From: Iodidimonas sp. SYSU 1G8
Lineage (GTDB): Bacteria > Pseudomonadota > Alphaproteobacteria > SMXS01
Direction: 5' to 3'
Assembly: GCF_039655775.1 (NCBI RefSeq)
Contig: NZ_JBBYXJ010000001.1
Location: 434,001-498,000, forward strand
Length of the DNA: 64,000 nt
Below, piece after piece: positions 52,680 through 63,477 of this stretch. Numbering within the stretch: position 1 is the first letter of the stretch; each line of letters begins with the position of its first letter. A program made the translations under genes and the position numbers. The notes under the pieces are model-generated. The model was not told where the DNA came from, did no database searches, and saw only the letters and a list, made by a program, of their open reading frames with translations.

Positions 52680-52865
52680 ATGACCCCGGAAATGCGTATC
52701 AGTGGTTTGGTGGCCGAAACCGCTCAGGAGAATGCCCAGTCGCTTCTTCCCGGCCTCCAGTATCTGGCCCGTGAAGCGCGTTGGGCCGAGCTGAGCGAAG
52801 TGGCTCAGATCCTCGACGAAGCGATCAACGATATCTCGAAGTGGATTCGCGGCAGCGCGAACTGA
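52680..52865 (+). CDS. Small helical protein coupled to luxI (61 aa)
   Basis: Begins one base after the luxI stop (TAACATG), so translation is probably coupled. The product is predicted nearly all helix, with two amphipathic stretches (VAETAQENAQSLLPGLQYLA and ARWAELSEVAQILDEAINDI) and no cysteine, signal or membrane segment. No family recognised. The location suggests a modulator of the quorum-sensing system, but this is inference. Ends before a long hairpin. Confidence 0.65.
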   Translation: MTPEMRISGLVAETAQENAQSLLPGLQYLAREARWAELSEVAQILDEAINDISKWIRGSAN

Positions 52866-52940
52866 ACAAAGGCCGTAACCGCTTCATTTACCGGGCGGAT
52901 TACGCAGAAGGTTTTTGCCGGATATACTTGGGCCGGCATC

Positions 52941-52986
52941 AGCGCCGGGCTTTCGACAGGCATTTTCCCTGTCGAGGCCCGGCGCT
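52941..52986 (+). terminator. Long hairpin downstream of the luxI operon
   Basis: AGCGCCGGG with TCGACAGG (52941-52960) pairs with CCTGTCGA and CCCGGCGCT (52968-52985) across a small internal loop, giving a stem of about 17 base pairs with a CATTTTC-type loop. Right flank is TGCGTTTGG, a weak T-tract. Likely terminator between the luxI transcript and hppA; a structured leader of hppA is the alternative. Confidence 0.55.
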
Positions 52987-53121
52987 TGCGTTTGGGGATA
53001 CGATAGGTCACAGTTTTTTTCGAACCAAACGTCCGAAAAAGGACGGCACCATAGAGCCTTCCAAGGTTTTTCAACTGAAACGAGGGCCAATCAGAACAAA
53101 ACGAAACGAGGGAAGTCACTA

Positions 53122-55218
<2,097 letters not shown>

Positions 55219-55240
55219 TCCACGGCGGCGATAAACGTCA

Positions 55241-55275
55241 AAGGCCCCGGCGGGTGACCGCCGGGGCCTTTTTCA
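55241..55275 (+). terminator. Terminator after hppA
   Basis: AAGGCCCCGGCGG (55241-55253) and CCGCCGGGGCCTT (55258-55270) form a 13-bp perfect stem with GTGA loop, followed by TTTCATT. Left-flanking AA also allows function for the converging bamE gene. Confidence 0.92.
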
Positions 55276-55297
55276 TTCCATCAGGCGTCAGAGCCGA

Positions 55298-55762
55298 TCA
55301 GTTGCCGGGCGAAGCCGGGCCGGGACCGCTGAAACGGCCGATATTACTGAAGATCTGCTCGAAGAAGCCCAGTTCCTTGCCGCGTGTCGGCGTCTTGGCG
55401 CCGACCGGATTGACTTCGCGGGCGGCTTCCATGCCCGCTCTCGTGATTTCCTTCACGTTGCCGCTCGGGTCGAACGAAACCTGCAGCACCTGGTTGTCCA
55501 CCGTGTCGGGCCGGAAGAACGCCCAGCTCTCATGGGTGCGCGAGACGTAGTACCAGTTCTCGTCGTCGAACGTGCCCGGAACGGTCGGCGTGCCCAGCGC
55601 GGCGAGGACCGAGGCCCGGTTGTCGACGCCGGGGCGGATTTCCTTGATCAGCTCCTCATCCATCAGATAGCCGCGCTGATCCACGGTCTTGGCGCAGCCC
55701 GGCAGTCCGACCGTAACGGTCACCGCCAGACCCAACGCAACGAAAAGAGTCTGTTTCTTCAC
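55298..55762 (-). CDS. bamE: Outer-membrane assembly lipoprotein BamE/SmpA
   Basis: Lipoprotein (154 aa) of the beta-barrel assembly complex. The signal peptide MKKQTLFVALGLAVTVTVG runs to a lipobox (LPGC) with the cysteine near residue 23. The SmpA/OmlA domain shows DEELIKEIRPGVDNRASVLAALGTP and WYYVSRTHESWAF; a proline/glycine-rich tail ends the protein. Divergent from the cytochrome bc1 chaperone gene, as is common in alphaproteobacteria. Confidence 0.92.
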   Translation of the reverse strand: MKKQTLFVALGLAVTVTVGLPGCAKTVDQRGYLMDEELIKEIRPGVDNRASVLAALGTPTVPGTFDDENWYYVSRTHESWAFFRPDTVDNQVLQVSFDPSGNVKEITRAGMEAAREVNPVGAKTPTRGKELGFFEQIFSNIGRFSGPGPASPGN

Positions 55763-55903
55763 CGTGTCTCTCTAACTGGATATGACGCCCGCCGGTTGAC
55801 GGCGCGCGACCAAGGGCCTATCTCGCTGGGCTAGAAAATGGCATCGCACCCCGGCACTGTCAACGTCGCGCGCCGGTCGGCGATGGACCAAGCGGAACAA
55901 GTG

Positions 55904-56467
55904 ATGCTGCAGTTCATCAGAAGCCTACGCAGGATGTTCGTCCCAACCCCGGACCAGCTGGTCGCGAACGCGCTGTATAACACGCTCGTGGGCCAGTCGC
56001 GCCAGCCTGCCTTCTATCTGGACGGCGGCGTGCCCGATACGCTGGACGGACGCTTCGACATGATCGTGTTGCACGCGTTTCTCGTCATGCGCCGTCTCCG
56101 GGACGGCGGCGAGCGGGGCGAGACCTTGTCCCAGGTGCTGTTCGATGAGATGTTTTCCGACATGGACCGCTCGCTGCGCGAGATGGGCGTGGGCGACATG
56201 GGGATCGGCAAGAGGGTGAGGGCCATGGGCAAGGCTTTCATGGGCCGGGTCAAAGCCTATGATGAGGGCCTCGATACCGGCGGCGACGCCCTGGAACAGG
56301 CTTTGCTGCGCAATCTTTACCGCTCGGCGCCGCCGTCGGATGAAAGCCTGGCGTCCATGGTGGCCTATGCCAGACGGGAAGCGGCGCATCTGGGCGAGCA
56401 GCCTCTTGATCGATTGATGGCGGGCGAGGTGACCTTCGGACCCGCGCTGGGAGAACCAAAGCCATGA
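55904..56467 (+). CDS. Ubiquinol-cytochrome c chaperone (CBP3-like)
   Basis: Helical protein of about 187 residues. The motif ANALYNTLVGQSRQPAFYLDGGVPDTLDGRFDMIVLHAFLV is the family core (residues about 22-62), followed by LSQVLFDEMFSDMDRSLREMGVGDMGIGKRV. Family members help assemble cytochrome b of the bc1 complex. Start uncertain: ATG 55904 gives MLQFIRSLRRM, like the usual N-terminus; ATG 55883 and 55838 are in frame. Its stop overlaps the next gene by four bases. Confidence 0.87.
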   Translation: MLQFIRSLRRMFVPTPDQLVANALYNTLVGQSRQPAFYLDGGVPDTLDGRFDMIVLHAFLVMRRLRDGGERGETLSQVLFDEMFSDMDRSLREMGVGDMGIGKRVRAMGKAFMGRVKAYDEGLDTGGDALEQALLRNLYRSAPPSDESLASMVAYARREAAHLGEQPLDRLMAGEVTFGPALGEPKP

Positions 56468-56985
56468 GCGAGATGCATCGTCCCATCGATATCGGCGCGC
56501 TGACCGACAGCGGCCGCGCCATCGATTTCGTCGCCAGTCCCGAGGAATGCGCCGCCATCGCCACGAGGCTCGAAATCGTGGCCGTCCGCGATCTGCGCGT
56601 TCTCGGCCGGCTCGATCCCGTTCGCAAGGGTGCCACCGCGCGGTTCGAGGCTCGGATGACCGCGGCCGTGACCCAGCGCTGCGTCGTCAGCCTCGATCCG
56701 GTGGAGGCCGATATCGATGAGATGCTTCATATCCGGCTGGTGACCGAAGAGCAGGAGCAGACCTCCGCCGAACTCGATCTTCAACCGGACGAGGAGGATG
56801 TGGAGGTCGTCGGTGCCGGACTGGTTGATCTGGGCGACATCTGCGTCCAGTATTTGGCGCTGGCTCTCGATCCCTATCCGCGCCGCGCCGATCTGGCCGA
56901 TACGGAAGTCGCGCTGCCCGAAGAGATCGCGGAAGATGTTTCCAACCCGTTCGCTGTTTTAAAGAAACTGAAAGACAAAGCTTGA
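56464..56985 (+). CDS. YceD/DUF177-family protein
   Basis: 173 residues of the YceD (DUF177) family, found beside rpmF in most bacteria and linked to 23S rRNA or L32 biogenesis. ARFEARMTAAVTQRCVVSLDPVEADIDE around residues 60-88 is the family core; the C-terminus has the DLGDICVQYLALALDPYPR motif. Starts in the stop of the bc1 chaperone and is followed by rpmF, the expected order. Confidence 0.9.
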   Translation: MSEMHRPIDIGALTDSGRAIDFVASPEECAAIATRLEIVAVRDLRVLGRLDPVRKGATARFEARMTAAVTQRCVVSLDPVEADIDEMLHIRLVTEEQEQTSAELDLQPDEEDVEVVGAGLVDLGDICVQYLALALDPYPRRADLADTEVALPEEIAEDVSNPFAVLKKLKDKA

Positions 56986-57022
56986 AGCGCGTAGAATTCT
57001 GAGTATGTTCTGGCGCCTAAAC

Positions 57023-57048
57023 GCGGCCCCGGTGGTCGGGGCGCTTTT
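57023..57048 (+). terminator. Weak hairpin with T-run before rpmF
   Basis: GCCCC (57026-57030) and GGGGC (57038-57042) pair across a seven-base loop, followed by GCTTTTCT. It could end some transcripts from the DUF177 gene or act as an attenuator ahead of rpmF. Confidence 0.4.
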
Positions 57049-57068
57049 CTAGAATAAGAGATCGACAG

Positions 57069-57254
57069 ATGGCGGTACCGAAAAGAAAAACGACGCCCTC
57101 GCGGCGGAACATGCGCCGCTCGCACCACGCGCTGCCGGTGACCGGTTCGATCGAGTGCTCGAACTGCGGCGAAGTGAAGCTGCCGCATCACGTCTGCTCG
57201 GCGTGCGGCCATTATGATGGCCGTGAGGTTGTCGAGGCCACTGAGACCTTTTAA
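57069..57254 (+). CDS. rpmF: 50S ribosomal protein L32
   Basis: 61-residue ribosomal protein. [20 protein letters not shown] is the L32 N-terminus, and four cysteines in ECSNCGE and HVCSACGHY form a zinc ribbon. An AT-rich stretch with AGAATAAGAGA precedes the ATG. Followed by plsX, the standard rpmF-plsX-fabH order. Confidence 0.97.
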   Translation: MAVPKRKTTPSRRNMRRSHHALPVTGSIECSNCGEVKLPHHVCSACGHYDGREVVEATETF

Positions 57255-57278
57255 GGATCGGGTGCTGGGGATGTCGCA

Positions 57279-58331
57279 TTGGCAGGCGCCCTAACGATCG
57301 CCCTCGACGCCATGGGTGGCGATAACGCCCCCGGCGTCATTCTCGATGGCACAGAGCTCGCGCGGGAGCGGTATCCCCACGTCAAGTACCTGTTGTTCGG
57401 CGACGGGGAACAGCTGGAAGCCGCTCTTGCCAGCCGTCCCAAGCTGAAGGATTGCTGTACGGTCATTCACGCGGAAAGCGTGGTCGACGGTGGCATGAAA
57501 CCCAGCCAGGCGCTCCGCAAGGGGCGGGCGTCGAGTATGGGACTGGCGATCCAGGCAGTGAGCGACGGCAAGGCCCATGTGGCCCTGTCGGCCGGCAATA
57601 CGGGCGCGCTGATGGCGCTCTCCAAATTCATCCTGCGGACACTGCCCGGCATCGACCGGCCTGCCTTGGTGACCCTGCTGCCCAGCAAGCGTGGCGAGAG
57701 CGCCATGCTCGATCTCGGCGCCAATGTGGAATGCTCTGCCGATAATCTGGTCGAGTTCGCCGTCATGGGCGCCGCCTATGCGCGTCTGGTGCTCGGCGTC
57801 GAGCGTCCCAAGGTGGCGTTGCTGAACATCGGCACGGAAGAACTCAAAGGCAATGAAGAGGTCAAGGACGCGGCGGAGATTCTCCGCAAGCTCGACCTGC
57901 ATTTCGAGTTCACGGGCTTTGCCGAGGGCAACGATATCGGGCAGGGCAAAGCCGATGTCTTCGTGACCGATGGCTTTACCGGCAACGTGGCGCTCAAGAC
58001 CATCGAAGGCACCGCCACGCTGATTGCGGACCTGTTTCGCCGCGCGTTCCGGAACTCGCCGCTCTCCATGCTGGGATACATCATGGCGCGCGGCGGCCTC
58101 AGGACCTTGCGCGCGCATCTCGATCCCAATACGCACAATGGCGGCATGTTCGTCGGCCTGAACGGTCTCGTCGTGAAAAGTCACGGCGGCGCCAACGCGG
58201 CCGGCATCGCCAGCGCCATCGGCGTCGCGAAGGATCTGGCGGAAGGCGATCTGAACGCCCGCATCGCCGAAGACATGGCCAGGTTCGGCAGCCAGAGGCC
58301 GGCTGCACCAGCAGAGGTGATGATACCGTGA
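57279..58331 (+). CDS. plsX: Phosphate acyltransferase PlsX
   Basis: Makes acyl-phosphate from acyl-ACP for phospholipid synthesis (350 aa). [20 protein letters not shown] opens it, [19 protein letters not shown] lies near residue 105 and [16 protein letters not shown] near 235. No ATG is in frame at the conserved N-terminus; I use TTG 57279, which has GGGGA seven bases upstream. Overlaps fabH by four bases. Confidence 0.94.
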   Translation: MAGALTIALDAMGGDNAPGVILDGTELARERYPHVKYLLFGDGEQLEAALASRPKLKDCCTVIHAESVVDGGMKPSQALRKGRASSMGLAIQAVSDGKAHVALSAGNTGALMALSKFILRTLPGIDRPALVTLLPSKRGESAMLDLGANVECSADNLVEFAVMGAAYARLVLGVERPKVALLNIGTEELKGNEEVKDAAEILRKLDLHFEFTGFAEGNDIGQGKADVFVTDGFTGNVALKTIEGTATLIADLFRRAFRNSPLSMLGYIMARGGLRTLRAHLDPNTHNGGMFVGLNGLVVKSHGGANAAGIASAIGVAKDLAEGDLNARIAEDMARFGSQRPAAPAEVMIP

Positions 58332-59296
58332 GTGGCACCAGGACAGTGGTCAAGGGAGTCGGCGCCTATCTGCCGGCCCGTATCGTCACCAATGCCGAGA
58401 TGGCGAAGATCGTCGATACCACCGACGACTGGATTGTCGAGCGTACCGGCATCATGCAGCGCCATATCGCCGCCGAGGGAGAGTATACCTCGGACCTGGC
58501 GACCGCGGCGGGGCGCGCCGCGCTCGAGAACGCCGGCATGGATGCATCGAGCATCGACATGGTGCTGGTCGCCACCGCGACTCCCGACGAGACCTTTCCC
58601 GCCACGGCGGTGACGGTGCAGGCCAAGCTGGGCATTACCGGCGGCGCGGCATTCGATCTTCAGGCGGTGTGCTCCGGCTTCGTCTACGGCTTTGCCGTCG
58701 CTGACAATCTCATCCGCGGCGGGCTGGCAAAAAACATCCTGCTCATCGGCGCCGAAACCTTTTCCCGAATCCTCGACTGGGAAGACCGCACGACCTGCGT
58801 GCTGTTTGGCGACGGTGCCGGAGCGGTTGTCCTGAGTGGCGAAACGGACGCGGGCGACCGTGGCATCATCGCCAACAAGTTGCGTAGCGACGGCACCAAG
58901 CACGACCTGCTCTATGTGGATGGCGGACCATCCACGACCCAAACCGTCGGCAAGCTTCGGATGCGCGGCAAGGATGTCTTCAAGCACGCCGTGACGAATT
59001 TGGCCGACATTGTTGAAGCCGTGCTTCAGGATACTGGTCTAAGCCCTTCTGATATAGACTGGATTGTCCCTCATCAGGCCAACCGGCGCATTCTCGACGC
59101 CACGGCGAAGAAGCTCGGCGTGGATCCTGACAGGGTCGTCGTCACGGTTCACGACCATGGCAACACATCCGCCGCTTCTGTGCCGCTGGCGCTCGAGCGG
59201 GCCGTCCGGGATGGTCGCATCAAGCGCGGGGATCTGGTTCTGCTCGAAGCGATGGGCGGCGGCTTTACCTGGGGTGCCAGCCTCGTCCGCTGGTAG
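58328..59296 (+). CDS. fabH: Beta-ketoacyl-ACP synthase III
   Basis: Starts fatty-acid synthesis by condensing acetyl-CoA with malonyl-ACP (322 aa). Catalytic triad: C115 in [12 protein letters not shown], histidine in [13 protein letters not shown] and asparagine in [17 protein letters not shown]-terminal [18 protein letters not shown] and [13 protein letters not shown] are standard. GTG start in the plsX stop. Confidence 0.96.
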   Translation: MSGTRTVVKGVGAYLPARIVTNAEMAKIVDTTDDWIVERTGIMQRHIAAEGEYTSDLATAAGRAALENAGMDASSIDMVLVATATPDETFPATAVTVQAKLGITGGAAFDLQAVCSGFVYGFAVADNLIRGGLAKNILLIGAETFSRILDWEDRTTCVLFGDGAGAVVLSGETDAGDRGIIANKLRSDGTKHDLLYVDGGPSTTQTVGKLRMRGKDVFKHAVTNLADIVEAVLQDTGLSPSDIDWIVPHQANRRILDATAKKLGVDPDRVVVTVHDHGNTSAASVPLALERAVRDGRIKRGDLVLLEAMGGGFTWGASLVRW

Positions 59297-59338
59297 CGCG
59301 CTCCGCCATCCGGCATAGCGGCGGAATTTCCTTTTATA

Positions 59339-59367
59339 TTGACTGGTTTAACGCACGTGTCTAACCT
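59339..59367 (+). promoter_or_regulatory. Candidate sigma70-type promoter for ihfA
   Basis: TTGACT (59339-59344) and TAACCT (59362-59367) with a 17-base spacer, 33 bases before the ihfA ATG, which itself follows AGGGGAACAGGGG. Good spacing, moderate match. Confidence 0.5.
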
Positions 59368-59399
59368 TTTCCCTTCCACTAGGGGAACAGGGGCGTGCG

Positions 59400-59708
59400 A
59401 TGAGCGGCAAAACCGTGACGCGAGCGGATCTCAGCGAGGCCGTGTACCAGGAGGTAGGTCTCTCGCGCAACGAGTCCGCCGAACTGGTCGAGAAGGTACT
59501 CGACATCATTTCTGATAAATTGGTTGAAGGCGAAAGCGTAAAGATTTCGTCCTTTGGCAGTTTCGTCGTGCGCAGCAAAGGCGGCCGCACGGGCCGCAAT
59601 CCGAAGACCGGAGAAGAGGTGCCGATCGGTCCAAGGCGCGTGCTGGTCTTCCGTCCCAGTCAGGTACTGAAGTCCATCGTCGCCAGCGCGACACGGGCGC
59701 CCAGTTGA
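59400..59708 (+). CDS. ihfA: Integration host factor subunit alpha
   Basis: DNA-bending protein (102 aa) of the HU/IHF family. [42 protein letters not shown] with the DNA-intercalating proline arm, and [21 protein letters not shown] match IhfA, with the RGRNP-type arm given here as GRTGRNP. Followed 11 bases later by a MerR gene, the usual alphaproteobacterial order. Confidence 0.95.
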   Translation: MSGKTVTRADLSEAVYQEVGLSRNESAELVEKVLDIISDKLVEGESVKISSFGSFVVRSKGGRTGRNPKTGEEVPIGPRRVLVFRPSQVLKSIVASATRAPS

Positions 59709-59719
59709 GCAGAGCGTGA

Positions 59720-60202
59720 ATGACGACGTCCACCGACAATGACGAGGGCCGTGCCCCCATTCGTAAATCGCCTGACGCCTTTCGTACTATCAGTGAGGTA
59801 TCGGACGATCTTAACGTGCCGCAGCATGTCTTGCGGTTCTGGGAAAGCAAGTTCACTCAGATCAGGCCGCTGAAGCGGGGCGGACGCCGCCGGTATTATC
59901 GTCCCGAGGATGTGCTGCTGCTGCGCGGTATTCGCCGGCTGCTCTATGATGATGGCTATACCATCAAGGGCGTGCAGAAGGTCCTCAAGGAACGTGGTGT
60001 CCGGTCGGTCGCCGATGGCGGCCGGGAGCCCTCCGACGAGGCCGTCACGCCATCATACACCGACGAGAGGCCAGCCGAGGAGGCCATTGTCGCCGTCGCG
60101 GCGGCCGGGACCGAGCCGCTCGCGGATGACGGCCCCGACCGTGCCGAGCTCGAGCGCCTGCTGGATGAACTCGGCACCATCAGGTCGCTCCTGGTACAGT
60201 GA
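59720..60202 (+). CDS. MerR-family transcriptional regulator (160 aa)
   Basis: Winged HTH at residues about 22-90: [25 protein letters not shown] followed by [30 protein letters not shown]. The rest is acidic and low-complexity, ending in a short helix ([18 protein letters not shown]) for dimerisation. This ihfA-linked MerR group has no known ligand or target. Overlaps the next gene by four bases. Confidence 0.9.
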   Translation: MTTSTDNDEGRAPIRKSPDAFRTISEVSDDLNVPQHVLRFWESKFTQIRPLKRGGRRRYYRPEDVLLLRGIRRLLYDDGYTIKGVQKVLKERGVRSVADGGREPSDEAVTPSYTDERPAEEAIVAVAAAGTEPLADDGPDRAELERLLDELGTIRSLLVQ

Positions 60203-60918
60203 GCGGCCGCCCGCCGGTACTCGCTCACGAACGCTTCGTTCAGCACGCCGCGACGCTGCGCAAGCTCGGCCTCCGCGATCGGTTCGACTACATCTTCGAC
60301 CGGAACATGTGGGGCGCCAGCGAGTCGCGTTCGGGTCTGGGATCATCAGCGGAAGAGACGGAAATCCTGCGCCGCGAAGTGCCAGCCTTGCTGCGCGCGC
60401 TGTGCGTCGGCACGCTCCTCGACATCCCCTGCGGCGACTTTTCCTGGCTTCGTCAAACCGATCTCGCCGGCATCGAGTACATCGGCGCCGACATCGTCGA
60501 TGGAATTGTCGAAAACAACATAAATGAATGGGGGCAGCGCCCCGGCATTCGATCCTTCCTGACGCTTGACCTCACGCAGGATCCGTTGCCCAAGGCGGAT
60601 CTGATCCTGTGCCGGGATTGCCTGGTTCATTTTTCCTTCGCGCGTATTGGCGAGGCGCTGGACAATCTCGGCAAGAGCGGCAGCGTGTATCTGCTCGCGA
60701 CGACCTTTCCAGAGCACCAGGTGAACGAGGATATCGAGGACGGCGACTGGCGTTTGCTCAATCTGACCAGGCCGCCGTTCAACTTCCCGCCACCCTTGCG
60801 TCTTGTCGTCGAGGGATGCCGCGAAGGCGAGGGTGCCTACGCGGACAAATCCCTGGGCCTCTGGCGGATCGCGGACATTCCCTTGCCTGCATGGCACGCA
60901 GGGAACATTCCCGAATAA
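60199..60918 (+). CDS. Class I SAM-dependent methyltransferase (239 aa)
   Basis: Rossmann-fold methyltransferase. SAM-binding motif I is [12 protein letters not shown] at about residues 73-84, an acidic end of strand 2 in [11 protein letters not shown], and [15 protein letters not shown] is the post-motif segment. Substrate unknown. GTG start overlapping the MerR stop suggests cotranscription with ihfA and merR. It ends 76 bases before the tRNA gene. Confidence 0.82.
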   Translation: MSGRPPVLAHERFVQHAATLRKLGLRDRFDYIFDRNMWGASESRSGLGSSAEETEILRREVPALLRALCVGTLLDIPCGDFSWLRQTDLAGIEYIGADIVDGIVENNINEWGQRPGIRSFLTLDLTQDPLPKADLILCRDCLVHFSFARIGEALDNLGKSGSVYLLATTFPEHQVNEDIEDGDWRLLNLTRPPFNFPPPLRLVVEGCREGEGAYADKSLGLWRIADIPLPAWHAGNIPE

Positions 60919-60994
60919 TAGGGCTGGCATCCCGTCGCGCGCTCGCATTATAGTGCGCCCGCTTTCGACGGGGTAACCGGTCGAGACGCTTTAT

Positions 60995-61071
60995 CGGAGT
61001 GTAGCGCAGTCTGGTAGCGCACCACACTGGGGGTGTGGGGGTCGTCGGTTCAAATCCGGCCACTCCGACCA
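60995..61071 (+). tRNA. tRNA-Pro (anticodon GGG)
   Basis: A complete cloverleaf: acceptor CGGAGTG pairs with CACTCCG, the D-stem is GCGC/GCGC, the anticodon stem CCACA/TGTGG carries loop CTGGGGG with anticodon GGG, and the T-arm contains GGTTCAAATCC. The encoded 3' end is ACCA. Reads CCC codons, common in this GC-rich genome. Confidence 0.96.
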
Positions 61072-61126
61072 GTTCCGGGGCCGGCTTTCGAGCCGGCCCC
61101 GTTTCCTTGAGGAGCACCTTCGCATC

Positions 61127-62146
61127 ATGGCGATAGGCACGTCCTTCGGCCTGATATCCCAAGACCGCAACCGCATCGTTCGCTGGCTTTTCACGGTCGC
61201 CGCTCTCATCTTCTTCATGGTCCTGCTCGGCGGCGTCACCCGACTCACCGAATCCGGCCTGTCCATCGTCGACTGGCGTCCCGTCACGGGAACCCTGCCG
61301 CCACTCACCGACGAGGCTTGGCAGGTGGAGTTCGACAAGTACCGCACCTCGCCGGAGTTCGAGAAGAAGAACAGCGATTTCTCCGTCGCCGACTTCAAGA
61401 CCATCTTCTGGTTCGAATATCTCCACCGGTTGCTCGGCCGCCTGATCGGCCTGGCCTTCGCCGTGCCGTTCTTCTGGATGCTGTGGCGCGGCCAGATACC
61501 AGCGCCTTTGAAGCCACGTCTCTGGCTGTTGCTCGGGCTGGGTGGCCTGCAGGGCTTCATGGGCTGGTACATGGTCGCCAGCGGCCTCGTCGATCAGCCC
61601 TATGTCAGCCAGTACAGGCTGGCCGCCCATCTGGGCCTCGCCTTCGCCATCTACGGCTACATCGTCTGGCTGCTTCTGGCCTTGACGCGGCCAGCGCAAG
61701 GGCGCCTCGAGCCCTTCACGGCGGGGCTCGCGCTCGTGATCTTCGCCCAGATCCTGCTTGGCGCCTTCGTCGCGGGCCTGGATGCCGGCTTCATCTACAA
61801 CACGTGGCCGGCGATGTCGGACGGCTACATCGTGCCGCCGGATATCTACAGCAATCCGCCGCTGTGGCCCGGCATGTTCGAGGATCACCGGATCGTCCAG
61901 TTCAACCACCGCATGCTGGCCTACCTGATCACCGTGCTCGTCGCGGTCTGGTGGTGGCTGCACCGCCGGGCGGGCAAGCCTGCCCATCTGCTTGCGGCGG
62001 CAACATTGTTCCAGGTCGTGGCGGGCATCGTCACGCTGGTGCTGTTGCCCTACATCCCCGCATGGCTGGCGGTATTCCACCAGGCCGGCGGACTGATCCT
62101 GTTCACGGCCGCGCTCTATGCGCTCCACATGGTGCGCCGGCCCTGA
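61127..62146 (+). CDS. ctaA: Haem A synthase (CtaA/Cox15)
   Basis: Eight-span membrane enzyme (339 aa) oxidising the C8 methyl of haem O to haem A for cytochrome aa3 oxidase. Haem-ligand histidines are in FEYLHRLLGRLIG, RLAAHLGLAF, QFNHRMLAYL and VFHQAGGLIL; GGVTRLTESGLSI near residue 38 is the family motif. Downstream of the tRNA, possibly with its own promoter. Confidence 0.95.
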   Translation: MAIGTSFGLISQDRNRIVRWLFTVAALIFFMVLLGGVTRLTESGLSIVDWRPVTGTLPPLTDEAWQVEFDKYRTSPEFEKKNSDFSVADFKTIFWFEYLHRLLGRLIGLAFAVPFFWMLWRGQIPAPLKPRLWLLLGLGGLQGFMGWYMVASGLVDQPYVSQYRLAAHLGLAFAIYGYIVWLLLALTRPAQGRLEPFTAGLALVIFAQILLGAFVAGLDAGFIYNTWPAMSDGYIVPPDIYSNPPLWPGMFEDHRIVQFNHRMLAYLITVLVAVWWWLHRRAGKPAHLLAAATLFQVVAGIVTLVLLPYIPAWLAVFHQAGGLILFTAALYALHMVRRP

Positions 62147-62402
62147 GCCGGTTCATCTCGGTCTGCGTCACGGTGGCGTCCGCGGGCGGGAAATGCCGCT
62201 TACCTCGTGGGGATCGGTACCGAAGCGGGGAGTGATCGTGAAAAATCGGTCAAACAGTGTGGTATATAAATACCGTATTTTTAAGCCATTGTTTTATATA
62301 GGGTATTTTTAACGTCCTCCTGTTGACTTGCATTTGGAAATCGCCATACTCCGCCGCCGAAGCTCCAGAGGCGCGTCGTGCCTCGCATTCAGGAACCGAC
62401 CG
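62147..62402 (+). promoter_or_regulatory. rplM leader with promoter and AT-rich repeats
   Basis: 256 bases without a gene. A promoter-like pair TTGACT (62323-62328) and CATACT (62345-62350, 16-base spacing) lies 53 bases before rplM. Upstream is an AT-rich block with the palindrome AAATACCGTATTT (62268-62280) and a direct repeat GTATTTTTAA at 62275-62284 and 62303-62312, which could act as an UP-element or regulator site. Confidence 0.5.
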
Positions 62403-62867
62403 ATGAAAACCTATTCCGCCAAACCCTCCGAGGTTGAGGCAAAGTGGCTGGTGATCGACGCTGAAGGCGTCGTTCTCGGCCGTCTGGCCTCCGAAGTCGC
62501 GAAGATCATTAGAGGCAAGCACAAGCCGACCTACACCCCGCACATCGATTGCGGCGACCATGTCGTCATCATCAATGCCGACAAGGTGGCCCTGACCGGC
62601 CGCAAGCGCGAGCAGAAGGTGTACTACTGGCACACCGGTCATCCGGGCGGCATCAAGGGCCGTACCGCGGCCAAGATCCTGGACGGCGCCCATCCGGAGC
62701 GCGTCATCGAAAAGGCCGTCGAGCGCATGGTGCCCCGCGGTCCGCTCGGCCGCGACCAGATGCGCAAGCTGCGCGTCTATGCCGGCCCCGAGCATCCGCA
62801 CGAGGCGCAGCAGCCGGCGGTCTTCGATTTCGCCAGCCGTAACCCGAAGAACAAGAGGGACGCGTAA
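62403..62867 (+). CDS. rplM: 50S ribosomal protein L13
   Basis: Early-assembling large-subunit protein (154 aa). [21 protein letters not shown] opens it, followed by [27 protein letters not shown] and [30 protein letters not shown], both diagnostic segments in order. Ends two bases before rpsI, the universal rplM-rpsI pair. Confidence 0.97.
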   Translation: MKTYSAKPSEVEAKWLVIDAEGVVLGRLASEVAKIIRGKHKPTYTPHIDCGDHVVIINADKVALTGRKREQKVYYWHTGHPGGIKGRTAAKILDGAHPERVIEKAVERMVPRGPLGRDQMRKLRVYAGPEHPHEAQQPAVFDFASRNPKNKRDA

Positions 62868-62869
62868 TC

Positions 62870-63343
62870 ATGTCCGAGACCATCACCGACCTGAAGGGTC
62901 TGGGCGCCGCGACCTCGCAGGACACCGCGCCCAAGTATGAGCCCGAAATCGACGCGCAGGGCCGTTCCTACGCCACCGGCAAGCGCAAGAACGCCATCGC
63001 CCGCGTCTGGATCAAGCCGGGTTCCGGCAAGGTCATCGTCAATGGCCGCGACCAGGACGAGTATTTCGCCCGTCCGGTGCTGCGCATGATCCTGCGCCAG
63101 CCGTTCGAAGTCGCCAACCGCAAGAACCAGTACGACGTGGTCGCCACGGTCGTCGGCGGCGGTCTGTCCGGCCAGGCCGGCGCGGTGCGGCACGGCATCT
63201 CCAAGGCGCTGACGCTCTATGAGCCCTCGCTGCGCAAGCCGCTGAAGGAAGTGGGCTTCCTGACCCGCGATCCGCGCGTCGTCGAGCGCAAGAAGTACGG
63301 CAAGGCCAAGGCCCGCCGCAGCTTCCAGTTCTCGAAGCGCTAA
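62870..63343 (+). CDS. rpsI: 30S ribosomal protein S9
   Basis: Small-subunit protein (157 aa) whose basic C-terminal tail reaches the decoding site. [19 protein letters not shown] near residue 41, [21 protein letters not shown] near 102 and the end [17 protein letters not shown] are typical. The N-terminal 35 residues form a variable extension. Followed by a terminator. Confidence 0.97.
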   Translation: MSETITDLKGLGAATSQDTAPKYEPEIDAQGRSYATGKRKNAIARVWIKPGSGKVIVNGRDQDEYFARPVLRMILRQPFEVANRKNQYDVVATVVGGGLSGQAGAVRHGISKALTLYEPSLRKPLKEVGFLTRDPRVVERKKYGKAKARRSFQFSKR

Positions 63344-63369
63344 GCGCAAGGCCAGACTGTTTGGATTGG

Positions 63370-63405
63370 GGGCCTTCCGCGCTGGCGGGAGGCCCTTTTT
63401 CTTTG
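63370..63405 (+). terminator. Terminator after rpsI
   Basis: GGGCCTTCCGC (63370-63380) pairs with GCGGGAGGCCC (63385-63395), with one T-G wobble, then TTTTTCTTT. Clear rho-independent signal. Confidence 0.9.
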
Positions 63406-63477
63406 TGTCACGGCGTTGCGCTTGATTACCCGGGCCGACGCTCCTAGGTTTCGCGCAACCCTAAACAGGATAATTCC

